DNA of 64,000 nucleotides, taken from positions 6,771,614 to 6,835,613 of the forward strand of contig NZ_AP018290.1 of NCBI RefSeq assembly GCF_002368415.1. The letters are read 5' to 3'. Below the pieces are notes generated by a model. That model did no database searches, had not been told where the DNA came from, and worked only from the letters and a program-made list of their open reading frames with translations. This document shows, piece by piece, positions 49,374-57,742 of the stretch. Each line of letters begins with the position of its first letter. The stretch's first letter is position 1. This stretch comes from Calothrix sp. NIES-4105 (GTDB lineage Bacteria > Cyanobacteriota > Cyanobacteriia > Cyanobacteriales > Nostocaceae). The translations under genes were made by a program, and so were the position numbers.

Positions 49374-50195
49374 ATGTCACCAGAAACCGCCGTAACTGAA
49401 GAAAATTTAGAGGTTTTGGAAGAATCTGTGGACTGGCAACCACCGATGCCACCCACGGATTTGATATTCGACGACGGGGAACCCTTGGAAAGCAATCGCC
49501 ATCGCATCGCCATGAACACTTTGATTAGGTCATTGTTACAGGTTTGGGCTGACCGCAATGATTTTTTCGCAGGGGGTAATATGTTTGTTTATTACAGTAA
49601 TACACAAGCAATGAATAAAGACTTTAGAGGTCCCGATTTCTTTGTGACACTCGATATTGACGGAACAAAAGAACGTCAAGGTTGGGTAGTGTGGCAAGAA
49701 AACGGGCGCTATCCAGATGTAATTGTTGAGTTGCTATCGGAAAGCACAGCAAAAGTTGATAAAGGTGTTAAGAAAGAACTTTACGAAAAAGTCTTTCGTA
49801 CACGTAACTACTTTATTTATGACCCGTTTGACATTAACTCACTTCAAGGGTGGCGTTTAAATGACTCTCTGAAGTATGAACCAATTCCTCCTGATACTCG
49901 AGGTTGGCTATGGAGCCAAACTTTAGGGCTATGGTTGGGTATACACCAAGGCACTATTGACCGAGAAACTGCTGACTGGCTGCGGTTTTTTGATGAAGCT
50001 GGTAATTTAGTGCTTTTACCAGAAGAAGCCGAAAAACAGCGCGCGGATGCTGAAACCCAAAGAGCAGAAGTTGAAGCTCAAAGGGCTGAGGCTGAAGCTC
50101 AAAGGGCAGAAGTTGAAGCTCAAAGGGCAGAGGCTGAACGTCAGCGCGCGGAACGTCTTGCTGCAAGATTACGAGAGCTTGGAGAAGACGTTTAA
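49374..50195 (+). CDS. Uma2-family protein with heptad-repeat tail
   Basis: 273 residues. Uma2 (PD-(D/E)xK-like) core with GPDFFVTLDI (Asp), PDVIVELLSESTAKVDKG (Glu) and YEKVFRTRNYFIYDP. The tail (about 220-265) is repeats of EAQRAEA/EAQRAEV, encoded by a 21-bp tandem unit around 50060-50150, predicting an alpha-helical coiled coil. AGGAGGC lies upstream of ATG 49374. Uma2 nuclease activity is not demonstrated for most members. It ends at a strong terminator. Confidence 0.85.
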   Translation: MSPETAVTEENLEVLEESVDWQPPMPPTDLIFDDGEPLESNRHRIAMNTLIRSLLQVWADRNDFFAGGNMFVYYSNTQAMNKDFRGPDFFVTLDIDGTKERQGWVVWQENGRYPDVIVELLSESTAKVDKGVKKELYEKVFRTRNYFIYDPFDINSLQGWRLNDSLKYEPIPPDTRGWLWSQTLGLWLGIHQGTIDRETADWLRFFDEAGNLVLLPEEAEKQRADAETQRAEVEAQRAEAEAQRAEVEAQRAEAERQRAERLAARLRELGEDV

Positions 50196-50198
50196 TTT

Positions 50199-50267
50199 AA
50201 CGTGAGTTTGACAAGCCTCTCGACTTGATAGGGGAGAGGTTAGAAGCTCGGTCAAACTCACGTTTTT
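50199..50267 (+). terminator. Long-stem terminator after the Uma2 gene
   Basis: AACGTGAGTTTGAC (50199-50212) pairs with GTCAAACTCACGTT (50251-50264) and is followed by TTT. A second hairpin (CCTCTC/GAGAGG) lies in its loop. Confidence 0.85.
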
Positions 50268-50382
50268 ACGTTATTTACTGATGACATCTATATAGAAACG
50301 TTCACATAATGAGTATAAAGCATTACTAAATATTCTCATTGTGTTCAAAAACTTTAAAACTAAAATCTTAATTCTGAAATAG

Positions 50383-50788
50383 GTCAAAAATGTTGCTGCT
50401 CTTATATTAAGCTCTTACTTATTATTAATATATCCAGTAGCTACGAAAGCACAACAATTAAACAAAATACCACTTTCATCACTTATTCAACAATTGAAAG
50501 ACCCACAGAAAGGATTAGAAGCAATAGATAAATTAACACAACTTGGAAAACAAGAACGATAACAATAAGCAATATGCTGCTTTTATTCTCAATGACATAG
50601 CCAAAGAATATGAGAGTATTGCATCGGAGCTATCTCAGACCGAATTAGAGCAAAGTATTTATTATTTAAATACTAGTTTTGGAATCTTGCAAAATTCAAA
50701 ACAATGGTTTCCTTCAGAGATAATTGCTTCTGTTCGAGATTGTATCAATGCTTTGAATCATGAGCGGTTTATTCGCAATTATTATTAA
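50383..50788 (+). pseudogene. Start-less, frameshifted gene for a small secreted protein
   Basis: From 50383 a frame reads VKNVAALILSSYLLLIYPVA, TKAQQ (a signal-peptide-like segment with an AxA-like site), then LIQQLKDPQKGLEAIDKLTQ up to TAA near 50560. No usable start codon lies between the preceding TAG and the hydrophobic core. Another frame, open from TTG 50543, continues with YAAFILNDIAKEYESIASEL and SIYYLNTSFGILQNS to 50788. The two halves fit one HEAT-like secreted protein interrupted by an indel around 50545-50560. Confidence 0.45.
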
Positions 50789-51110
50789 TATATATATTTA
50801 TATAACAGGCAGGGATGCCTATTCCACAAGAGGGTAAAATTACTATCATTAAGATTAATTAAATTATTTTACATTACTACATTTTTACTACATAAATGTT
50901 ACATTAGACCTATCTTTGGTTTAATACGTGGTTTATGTGATTAATTTTGGGGAGTAGGCACCTATTTTAACCTCTCTCTGTGTCTCTGTGTCTCTGTGGT
51001 AAAGAGAATTACATAACTGCACAGGCATTCCGGTCTATGCTACGAAACGTATCAAATTTAATGAGAGTCATAAATATCCAGTAAATATCCAATTTTTGGA
51101 GGTTGAGCCG
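50789..51110. other. Intergenic region with two dispersed repeats
   Basis: 322 bp. It contains AACAGGCAGGGATGCCTATT, then CCACAAG (50804-50830, inverted copy of the CTTGTGGAA family) and the CTCTGTG repeat (50971-51012). A GGAGG before the VIT gene is at 51099-51103. Confidence 0.75.
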
Positions 51111-53420
51111 ATGCCTCGTAATATAGTAAATCCTGGTAGTCGCACTTATGGTGGACTCTTTGCAAAAGGTAGTGAGCAACTATTTCCACTTAAGCATACA
51201 GAAGTAGGCGCCACAATTACTGGAAATGTCGCGCGTGTCGAGGTGACACAAAGTTTTGAAAATCCTTTTACAAAACATGCCGAAGCAGTTTATGTGTTTC
51301 CATTGCCGGATGAGTCGGCAGTGGATGAGATGGAGATTAGAATCGGTGAGAAGATAATTAAGGGAAGTATTAAAAAGCGCGCGGAAGCACAGGAAATTTA
51401 CGAGAAGGCGAAGAAAGAGGGGCGCACTGCGGGGTTGTTGGAGCAGGAACGGGATAATATTTTTACTCAGTCTTTGGCTAATATTTTGCCGGGTGAACAA
51501 ATTGATGTCACGATTCGTTATACAGATAGTTTGAAGTTTGATGCTGGAAGTTATGAGTTTGTTTTTCCGATGGTGGTGGGACCTAGGTATATTCCGGGTG
51601 AGTTGATCCCCCCAACCCCCCTTGATAAGGGGGGCGAAGAGAATGGAATTATTGATACTGATTTAGTGCCTGATGCTTCGCGAATTAGTCCACCTGTGAT
51701 TCCACCTGGGATGCGTTCTGGACATGATATAAATCTGACTGTGCAACTTGACGGGGGTGTAGTTGTTACTGAGATTAAATCACCTTCGCATCAGTTAGAA
51801 ATAGAACATATTGACCAAATTGCACTGATAAAGTTGGGTGTTGAAGATACTATTCCTAATAAGGATTTTATTTTACGGTATCAAGTTGCTCAGAATGAGA
51901 CGCAATCGACTGTGTTAACTCAAGCTGATGAACGTGGGGGGCATTTTGCTGTTTACCTAATTCCGGCTTTGGAGTATCAACCAAGTCAAATCGTTCCTAA
52001 AGATGTTGTATTTTTAGTAGATACATCCGGTTCACAGTCCGGCGCCCCATTACAGCAGTGTCAGGAGTTGATGCGACGCTTTATTAATGGGTTGAACCCA
52101 CAGGACAGTTTTGCTATTCTCGATTTTTCAGATAAAGTAAGGCAATTATCGCAGGCACCACTGTCAAATACTCACGAAAACCGCCAAAAAGCAATTAATT
52201 ATATCAATAAGCTGGAGGCTGGTGGCGCCACGGAAATGCTTGGTGGAATTAAAAAAGCTGTTAATTTCCCGGCGCCTGCTGGTCGATTAAGAACTGTGGT
52301 TTTATTGAGTGATGGATATATTGGTAATGAAAATGAGATTCTTGCAGAAGTCCAAAGTACACTTCAACCAGGAAACCGTTTATATAGCTTTGGTGCAGGT
52401 AGTTCGGTAAATCGTTTTTTACTCAACCGCATTGCGGAAATTGGACGGGGTGTTTCATATATTATTCGCTACGATGAAACAACGGATGAAGTGACAAAAA
52501 AATTCTTCCGTCAAATAAATAATCCCGTATTGACGAATATCCAAATTAGCTGGGAAGGAGAAGGAGAAGCACCTCTAATTTATCCAGCCCAACCACCTGA
52601 TTTATTCGCTGAACAACCGCTAGTTTTATTTGGACGCAAACAAGATTCTGCAAATGGACATATTTGTATCCGTGGAAATACTGTTAATAGTGATTATGAA
52701 AAAGTATTTCCAGTAAACTTTGCATCGGGTAACGCTGCTGTTGCACAACTATGGGCGCGCGCTCGTATCAAGTCACTAACGAATGAAATGTTCGCATATG
52801 AAACGACAGCAAAAGTTGAAGCAGTAACAGATATAGCCTTAACTTATCAATTATTATCTCAGTACACAGCGTTCGTTGCTGTCAGCGAAGAAGTCAGAGT
52901 AAACCCAAATGGAGAGTCGGTAAAAGTGGAGGTACCTGTAGAAATACCCCAAGGTGTTAACTACGAAACTGCTGTTGGTTCATCTCAAAGAGCCATTTTT
53001 GGTGAAATGGCAAGGGGAATTACTGCATACTCTCTCGCTGCTGCGCCGTCTCCATCTTCAGTTGATATGCCTGATTTTCTAAGAAGGCGCCCTGCTGCAA
53101 AAGCATCAAGTCCAGCTTACACAGCCCACGAAACACAAATCAATCCTCAAATAAAAGTTATTAGCATCACAGGTTTAGAAGACGCTGTAACTCACGAACT
53201 CACGAACTACTTGGAAAGCCAAAATATACCAGAAGGTTACAATGGTCAAGTAGTCATAGAATTGCAGCTAAATAAAGGTCGTATTCAACAGGTGAGCTTT
53301 GATGAAGATGCCTCTACTTTAAAAGCTGTCAAGATTTTAGCAGCCATTCGGCGCCTGCTTGTTTCATGGAGAACATCACAACCAGTCACAGCAACCGCTC
53401 GCATAACTCTTGATATCTAA
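51111..53420 (+). CDS. VIT and von Willebrand A domain protein
   Basis: 769 residues from ATG 51111, chosen because TTGGAGG is 7-9 bases upstream. A VIT domain (about 30-160; VEVTQSFENPF, AVYVFPLPDESAVDEMEIRI) is followed by a vWA domain (about 295-460) with MIDAS motif DTSGS and a LLSDGYIG. A C-terminal helical region ends RLLVSWRTSQPVTATARITLD. No signal peptide is seen. This arrangement resembles inter-alpha-trypsin inhibitor heavy-chain-like bacterial proteins of unknown function. Around 51605-51642 a C-run repeat encodes an in-frame insertion (IPPTPLDKGG). Confidence 0.88.
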   Translation: MPRNIVNPGSRTYGGLFAKGSEQLFPLKHTEVGATITGNVARVEVTQSFENPFTKHAEAVYVFPLPDESAVDEMEIRIGEKIIKGSIKKRAEAQEIYEKAKKEGRTAGLLEQERDNIFTQSLANILPGEQIDVTIRYTDSLKFDAGSYEFVFPMVVGPRYIPGELIPPTPLDKGGEENGIIDTDLVPDASRISPPVIPPGMRSGHDINLTVQLDGGVVVTEIKSPSHQLEIEHIDQIALIKLGVEDTIPNKDFILRYQVAQNETQSTVLTQADERGGHFAVYLIPALEYQPSQIVPKDVVFLVDTSGSQSGAPLQQCQELMRRFINGLNPQDSFAILDFSDKVRQLSQAPLSNTHENRQKAINYINKLEAGGATEMLGGIKKAVNFPAPAGRLRTVVLLSDGYIGNENEILAEVQSTLQPGNRLYSFGAGSSVNRFLLNRIAEIGRGVSYIIRYDETTDEVTKKFFRQINNPVLTNIQISWEGEGEAPLIYPAQPPDLFAEQPLVLFGRKQDSANGHICIRGNTVNSDYEKVFPVNFASGNAAVAQLWARARIKSLTNEMFAYETTAKVEAVTDIALTYQLLSQYTAFVAVSEEVRVNPNGESVKVEVPVEIPQGVNYETAVGSSQRAIFGEMARGITAYSLAAAPSPSSVDMPDFLRRRPAAKASSPAYTAHETQINPQIKVISITGLEDAVTHELTNYLESQNIPEGYNGQVVIELQLNKGRIQQVSFDEDASTLKAVKILAAIRRLLVSWRTSQPVTATARITLDI

Positions 53421-53436
53421 AAACCGACTAATCGTA

Positions 53437-53457
53437 GCACAGGTGTCTTGCCTGTGC
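53437..53457. repeat. GCACAGG-CCTGTGC palindrome after the VIT/vWA gene
   Basis: GCACAGGTGTCTTGCCTGTG plus C, a 7-bp perfect stem 17 bp past the stop; similar arms to the clpC terminator. Confidence 0.7.
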
Positions 53458-53588
53458 AGTATTCAAGTAATATATTTTCTTGAAAAGATACATTTTATAC
53501 TCAATATCACGTGAAATTCGCTTTTACTTGTTTTATAAAAAATAGATAATAAAAAGAGGATTAACTTCTAATTCCACTGCTCGCGCCT

Positions 53589-53646
53589 GTGCGTGACGCT
53601 ACTAGAAACTCGTGCTTTGTTTAGAATCTTTTGTAGCGTCACGCAC
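53589..53646. repeat. 14-bp perfect inverted repeat upstream of the SRPBCC gene
   Basis: GTGCGTGACGCTAC (53589-53602) pairs with GTAGCGTCACGCAC (53633-53646) over a 30-base spacer. It lies 28 bp before the SRPBCC start and could be a regulatory hairpin or a mobile repeat. Confidence 0.7.
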
Positions 53647-53674
53647 CCTACTCCTAACTTATTTTCATTGCTCA

Positions 53675-54124
53675 ATGTTGCAATTTAAGTATTCTTCCGT
53701 TATTGAGGCGCCTGTCGAAGTCGTTTGGCGATTTCATGAACGTCCGGATGTTCTTCAGTTACTGACTCCACCTTGGCAACCAATTCAAGTTGTCCGTCGT
53801 GAAGGTGGTTTGGGTGTTGGTGCCATTACAGAGTTCCGAATGTTTTTGGGATTGTTACCTTTGACTTGGTTGGCACGGCATACTGAGTATGAAAAGTACC
53901 GATTTTTTACTGATGAACAGCTTTCGGGACCGTTTGAGTTTTGGCAGCACCGACATTTGTTTGATACTGAAAGTAATAGAACTAGATTGACTGATGCTAT
54001 CTCGTTTTCTATGCCTGGTGGTGAAACTGTTGAATTTTTAAGTGGTTGGTTGATACAAGCTCAACTTGATGCTATGTTTCGCTATCGTCATGAAATAACT
54101 AAACGAGAATGCGAATCTCACTAA
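53675..54124 (+). CDS. SRPBCC (START-like) family protein
   Basis: 149 residues from ATG 53675; an upstream in-frame start at 53612 would run across the inverted repeat and is not favoured. The beginning FKYSSVIEAPVEVVWRFHER and WLARHTEYEKYRFFTDEQLS belong to the polyketide-cyclase/SRPBCC fold that binds hydrophobic ligands. No membrane segment. Ligand unknown. Confidence 0.8.
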   Translation: MLQFKYSSVIEAPVEVVWRFHERPDVLQLLTPPWQPIQVVRREGGLGVGAITEFRMFLGLLPLTWLARHTEYEKYRFFTDEQLSGPFEFWQHRHLFDTESNRTRLTDAISFSMPGGETVEFLSGWLIQAQLDAMFRYRHEITKRECESH

Positions 54125-54126
54125 GT

Positions 54127-54290
54127 AGAAAGTGCTGAGTGCTGAGTGCTGAGTGGCTAACGAAAAAATTACATATTATTTTCCTTTTTGAAGTGCTTCC
54201 TTAATGAGTGCGCGAGTGCTGAGTTCTAAGCGCAAGGTTTTAACTTCTAACTCCTAACTTCTCAGCACTCAGCACTCAGCACTTTCCACT
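54127..54290. repeat. Heptanucleotide repeat array between convergent genes
   Basis: GTGCTGAGTGCTGAGTGCTG (54131 onward) and CTCAGCACTCAGCACTCAGC (54262 onward) face each other; a degenerate GTGCTGAGTT lies between. Confidence 0.8.
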
Positions 54291-54293
54291 CAT

Positions 54294-55115
54294 TTATTTG
54301 TCTTTATTTTTGAGGGCTTGGCGTGAAACCCATTGCATTAAAGCTGGAAATAAACGGTACATGGTTTGCGAGAAGTTGGCAGAACCCACCATTACTTCCG
54401 ATTTTTGGTTGCTTACTGCGTCCCAAATTGCTTCCGCTACATCTTTTGGTTTTTCGATAACTGGAGCGTTTGTAACTTGACCTAGCTGTTCACGACGTTT
54501 CCGCGCGTCTTCTTCGTCCTTTCCACGAAAAATTGCTCGCTCTAGAAAACTACTGGCAATTACGTTTGGATAAATACCGCAAACCTGAATACCTTTTGGT
54601 TTAAGTTCTGCTTGCAGTGCCTCGGTTAAACCTGTTACAGCAAATTTACTGGTGCAGTACGCAGCTAGATAAGGTGTAGGTACTTTTCCCCCTATAGAAC
54701 TAATATTAACTATTGTTCCAGTTTCGCGTTCGAGGAAATGTGGTAACAGTGCGTTTATTGTATGAATATATCCCCACAAATTCGTATCGATAACTGTATG
54801 CCAGTCATCTAATGAAAAATTTTCAACTGTTCCAGTTGCAAATATTCCCGCATTATTCACCAGTACGTCAATATTGCCAAAATGCTGTAATGCTTTTTCT
54901 ACAAGTGTTTTGACTTGCTCTGAGTCGCGAACATCGCAAACTACTGTCAAAACATCGTTGTCGCGACCAAGATTTTTTATTTCTTGTGCTACTGTCTGTA
55001 GGTTCTCATCTGACCGTGCGGCAAGTGCTAAGTTGTATCCTTTGCGCGCGAACAAAAGCGCAGTTTGCTTACCTATCCCTTGCGAGGCGCCTGTGATTAG
55101 TATTGTTGGAGCCAT
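54294..55115 (-). CDS. Short-chain dehydrogenase/reductase
   Basis: 273 residues. Rossmann motif TGASQGIG (residues 8-15), AARSD (NADP-like), NNAG, catalytic Ser in NISSIGG, and Tyr-x-x-x-Lys in YCTSKFA. The extended C-terminus ends TMYRLFPALMQWVS. The substrate is unknown; the classical SDR fold supports NAD(P)-dependent alcohol or ketone oxidoreduction. Confidence 0.9.
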   Translation of the reverse strand: MAPTILITGASQGIGKQTALLFARKGYNLALAARSDENLQTVAQEIKNLGRDNDVLTVVCDVRDSEQVKTLVEKALQHFGNIDVLVNNAGIFATGTVENFSLDDWHTVIDTNLWGYIHTINALLPHFLERETGTIVNISSIGGKVPTPYLAAYCTSKFAVTGLTEALQAELKPKGIQVCGIYPNVIASSFLERAIFRGKDEEDARKRREQLGQVTNAPVIEKPKDVAEAIWDAVSNQKSEVMVGSANFSQTMYRLFPALMQWVSRQALKNKDK

Positions 55116-55494
55116 AATTGTTTTTCTAAAAGCACATCTACCTTTATAAGTTTGGTAAACAAGCTTATAGAAACCTTCTTACTAAAGTTAGAACTATAGT
55201 TGTTTGACTAAGTTTTGCGAAGCTATACATATTTATATTAAATATATATGATATTTTTAATACTTATTTAAGTCATATACACCTACGTGATACTGTATTG
55301 TTGTGCAAGCGTTTACATGGGTTGGAGATAAAAAGTATTTACTTGGTAAATCAGCTTTAAGAATGACAGAACTATATCCAAAAGTTACAGATTTATGCTT
55401 TTATTTAGAATAAATCTTGGGACTACAGACAGATAGTTAAATTTTAGTAAATACTTAGTATAAAGGTAAATTACTCAATAATTCTAGTCGATCA
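55116..55494. other. Intergenic region before crtW
   Basis: 379 bp. A+T-rich; the only candidate coding segment is the 36-residue frame at 55303-55413. No repeat family member seen. Confidence 0.5.
55303..55413 (+). CDS. Possible small ORF or gene fragment (36 aa)
   Basis: GTG 55303 opens a frame reading VGDKKYLLGKSALRMTELYP, then KVTDLCFYLE to TAA. It has gene-like composition but no recognised family and no clear ribosome-binding site, so it may be a fragment. Confidence 0.2.
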   Translation: MQAFTWVGDKKYLLGKSALRMTELYPKVTDLCFYLE

Positions 55495-56304
55495 ATGCTA
55501 CAAAAATCAATCGTGTACCCGTCACAGATGTATTTTGAAGACAGTATACATCCTTACCGGGGAATATTTACAGCTATTATAATTATCGCCGCATGGGCGG
55601 TTGGCTTAATTTTATTAATGAATGTAAATGTTAGAGAAACTAATATAATTGCTTTAGTTACTGCTGTGTTGTGGCAAACGTTTTGTTATACCGGACTTTT
55701 TATTACTGCACATGACGCAATGCATGGGACAGTTACTCCGTATAATATTAAATTAAATCATTATATTGGCTCACTATGTTTATTTTTATATGGCGGCTTA
55801 TCATACAAAACACTGTTAAAAAAACACTGGCAACACCATCAACACCCTGCTACACAAGATGACCCAGATTTTCACGATGGAGAAAACAAAAATCTGATTG
55901 CTTGGTATTTACATTTCATGAAAGGGTATTGGAGTTGGAAGCAAATTATCATTATAATGGTTGTTTATAATTCACTAGCTTACCTTTTTCATATATCCCA
56001 AGTGAATTTAAATTTGTTTTGGGTAGTACCTTCATTGTTAAGTTCGTTACAATTATTTTATTTCGGTACTTTTGAACCTCATAATGAACCGACTACTGGA
56101 TACACAACAAAGCATCATACTCGTACAATCTCCCGCCCTGTTTGGTTATCTTTTATAACTTGCTATCATTTCGGATATCATGAGGAACATCATCAGTACC
56201 CTAATGTTCCTTGGTGGCAGTTACCTACAGTTCATCAACAAGCTGACTTACGGCAATTTTCGGACGTAGACAAAGATAAGCAAGAGGTCCAAAAAGTGGC
56301 GTGA
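55495..56304 (+). CDS. crtW: Beta-carotene ketolase (CrtW-type)
   Basis: 269 residues with hydrophobic membrane segments. The histidine clusters of the membrane di-iron desaturase/hydroxylase superfamily are HDAMHG, HWQHHQHP and HEEHHQYPNVPW, the last being a CrtW hallmark. It adds keto groups to carotenoid beta-rings to make echinenone or canthaxanthin, the pigments needed by OCP. The end overlaps the 3' end of the next, convergent gene by 80 bp. Confidence 0.9.
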   Translation: MLQKSIVYPSQMYFEDSIHPYRGIFTAIIIIAAWAVGLILLMNVNVRETNIIALVTAVLWQTFCYTGLFITAHDAMHGTVTPYNIKLNHYIGSLCLFLYGGLSYKTLLKKHWQHHQHPATQDDPDFHDGENKNLIAWYLHFMKGYWSWKQIIIIMVVYNSLAYLFHISQVNLNLFWVVPSLLSSLQLFYFGTFEPHNEPTTGYTTKHHTRTISRPVWLSFITCYHFGYHEEHHQYPNVPWWQLPTVHQQADLRQFSDVDKDKQEVQKVA

Positions 56305-56890
56305 GCGCAATAAATAAGTAAAGTTGTCCCATTTGCTCTTTGTTCCAGTTACGACGCGCGATGTCATCATCAAGAATACTAGTTGGGAACAACAAGTAAA
56401 ATAAACACAAAGCAAGACTCATTCCGTGAATAAATTTATCCGTCACGAACTGGTCAATGAAATTATCCCAGTTGCCTAAGAAAGCGTAAGCAACCAAACC
56501 AACGGTTGTAATTGTTAGAGAGTAAGCAAAAGCCCGCGAGTCGAGAAACTTTAAAAATTTATCTTTCTCACCACTAAAGCTTTGATTCGATTCGCGTAAT
56601 GCCAAATATGGTATTAATCCTATAACACCCGACGCTACCGAAGCAATGGCAAAAGGATAAAACCGTATTGATTGCATTCGACCGTCAAAGAATAACAGAC
56701 TACTATATATAAGTAGCCAAATCCCAACAAGAGCAAATAATGACAGAATAACGGGGTTTACCTGCGTCCATTGAAGCGTAAGTATATTTATCAGCAATTT
56801 GATGGTCGCTTCTAGATGCAGTGGTGGAGCAAGAAATATTACATAAACAATAAATCCTGCCCAAAGTAACCACAATGCATTCCGATTCAT
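56225..56890 (-). CDS. Multi-span membrane protein, copy A
   Basis: 221 residues with about six hydrophobic segments and no recognised motif. It aligns along its length with the neighbour at 56921 (LWLLWAGFIVYVIFLAPP versus FWLIWLGFTTYAFIFAPP; YLALRESN versus YIALREPN; LDSRA versus LDSRI), so the two are tandem paralogs. Probably a cyanobacterial membrane family of unknown function. Its last 80 bp overlap the crtW 3' end. Confidence 0.7.
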   Translation of the reverse strand: MNRNALWLLWAGFIVYVIFLAPPLHLEATIKLLINILTLQWTQVNPVILSLFALVGIWLLIYSSLLFFDGRMQSIRFYPFAIASVASGVIGLIPYLALRESNQSFSGEKDKFLKFLDSRAFAYSLTITTVGLVAYAFLGNWDNFIDQFVTDKFIHGMSLALCLFYLLFPTSILDDDIARRNWNKEQMGQLYLFIALTPLFGPLAYLCLRPKIAVSQLVDEL

Positions 56891-56920
56891 AATATTCCTG
56901 ATTTTCTTGATTTCTTAATT

Positions 56921-57601
56921 TTAAGTTGTAGCTGGTTTTTGTTGAGGATTAATACTGTTACTTATTTCTGGTAAAGGTTTTCTAACGCACAAGTATATCA
57001 AGGCACCGAATAGCGGTACTAATGCGACTAACCAAAATAGTGCTTTATTGTCCACCATTCCCCGACGTGCCATATCGTCTCCAACCAAACTGGAGGGCAA
57101 CAAGCACAGCAAGCAAAAGTCTAAGCTCATGACATGGATAAAGCGACTAGTTTGCCATTGCTGTACAAAATTACTCCAGTTTCCTTGGCTAATGCCATAA
57201 AATATTAAAATAATTGCGCCAACTGATAATAAAATTGCCGTGATGCGGGAATCCAATATTTTAATGAAGGTATTTTTTTGACCTATAAATTCAGGGTTGG
57301 GTTCACGTAGGGCAATATAAGGTAATAAAGCAAAGGCGCCGACTCCAAATGAAAATGTTGAAAATGGCCAAGCGGGAGTTTTTTGTCCTCTACCATCAAT
57401 AAATACTAAACAAGCATATATCATGGGTAGCACTCCCATGATATTAAATAAGGCAACTACCAAAGGATTGATTCCTTGCCATTGACCTGTTGATAGATTT
57501 TTTATCAGTTCAAGTGTGTCAGGTTGGTCAGGAGGTGCGAATATAAAGGCGTAGGTGGTAAATCCTAGCCAGATTAACCAAAATGTTATTTTTCTCAGCA
57601 T
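56921..57601 (-). CDS. Multi-span membrane protein, copy B
   Basis: 226 residues from ATG 57601 (MLRKITFWLIWLGF); the frame is open 27 codons further upstream but that part lacks hydrophobicity and copy A has no equivalent. About six hydrophobic segments. Paralog of the 56225 protein, 30 bp away, so an operon from a tandem duplication. C-terminal tail is polar (NSINPQQKPATT). Function unknown. Confidence 0.72.
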   Translation of the reverse strand: MLRKITFWLIWLGFTTYAFIFAPPDQPDTLELIKNLSTGQWQGINPLVVALFNIMGVLPMIYACLVFIDGRGQKTPAWPFSTFSFGVGAFALLPYIALREPNPEFIGQKNTFIKILDSRITAILLSVGAIILIFYGISQGNWSNFVQQWQTSRFIHVMSLDFCLLCLLPSSLVGDDMARRGMVDNKALFWLVALVPLFGALIYLCVRKPLPEISNSINPQQKPATT

Positions 57602-57672
57602 ATTTATAGATATTACTTGCTGGCAAAAATACAATTTTCTATCTGAAGTGATATTTTTTATTCTTAATCGTA

Positions 57673-57735
57673 GGGTGGGCACTGCCCACCTTACACTTCA
57701 ACTAATGGCTTCGCTGAGGGTGGGCACTGCCCACC
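57673..57735. repeat. Two tandem copies of the GTGGGCA-TGCCCAC palindrome
   Basis: GGGTGGGCACTGCCCACC begins at 57673 and again at 57718, 45 bp apart, each followed by TTACA and an AACTAATGGCTTC stretch; the second copy runs up to the hrcA stop, where the same AACTAATGGCTTC forms the last codons. Confidence 0.85.
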
Positions 57736-57742
57736 TTACATT

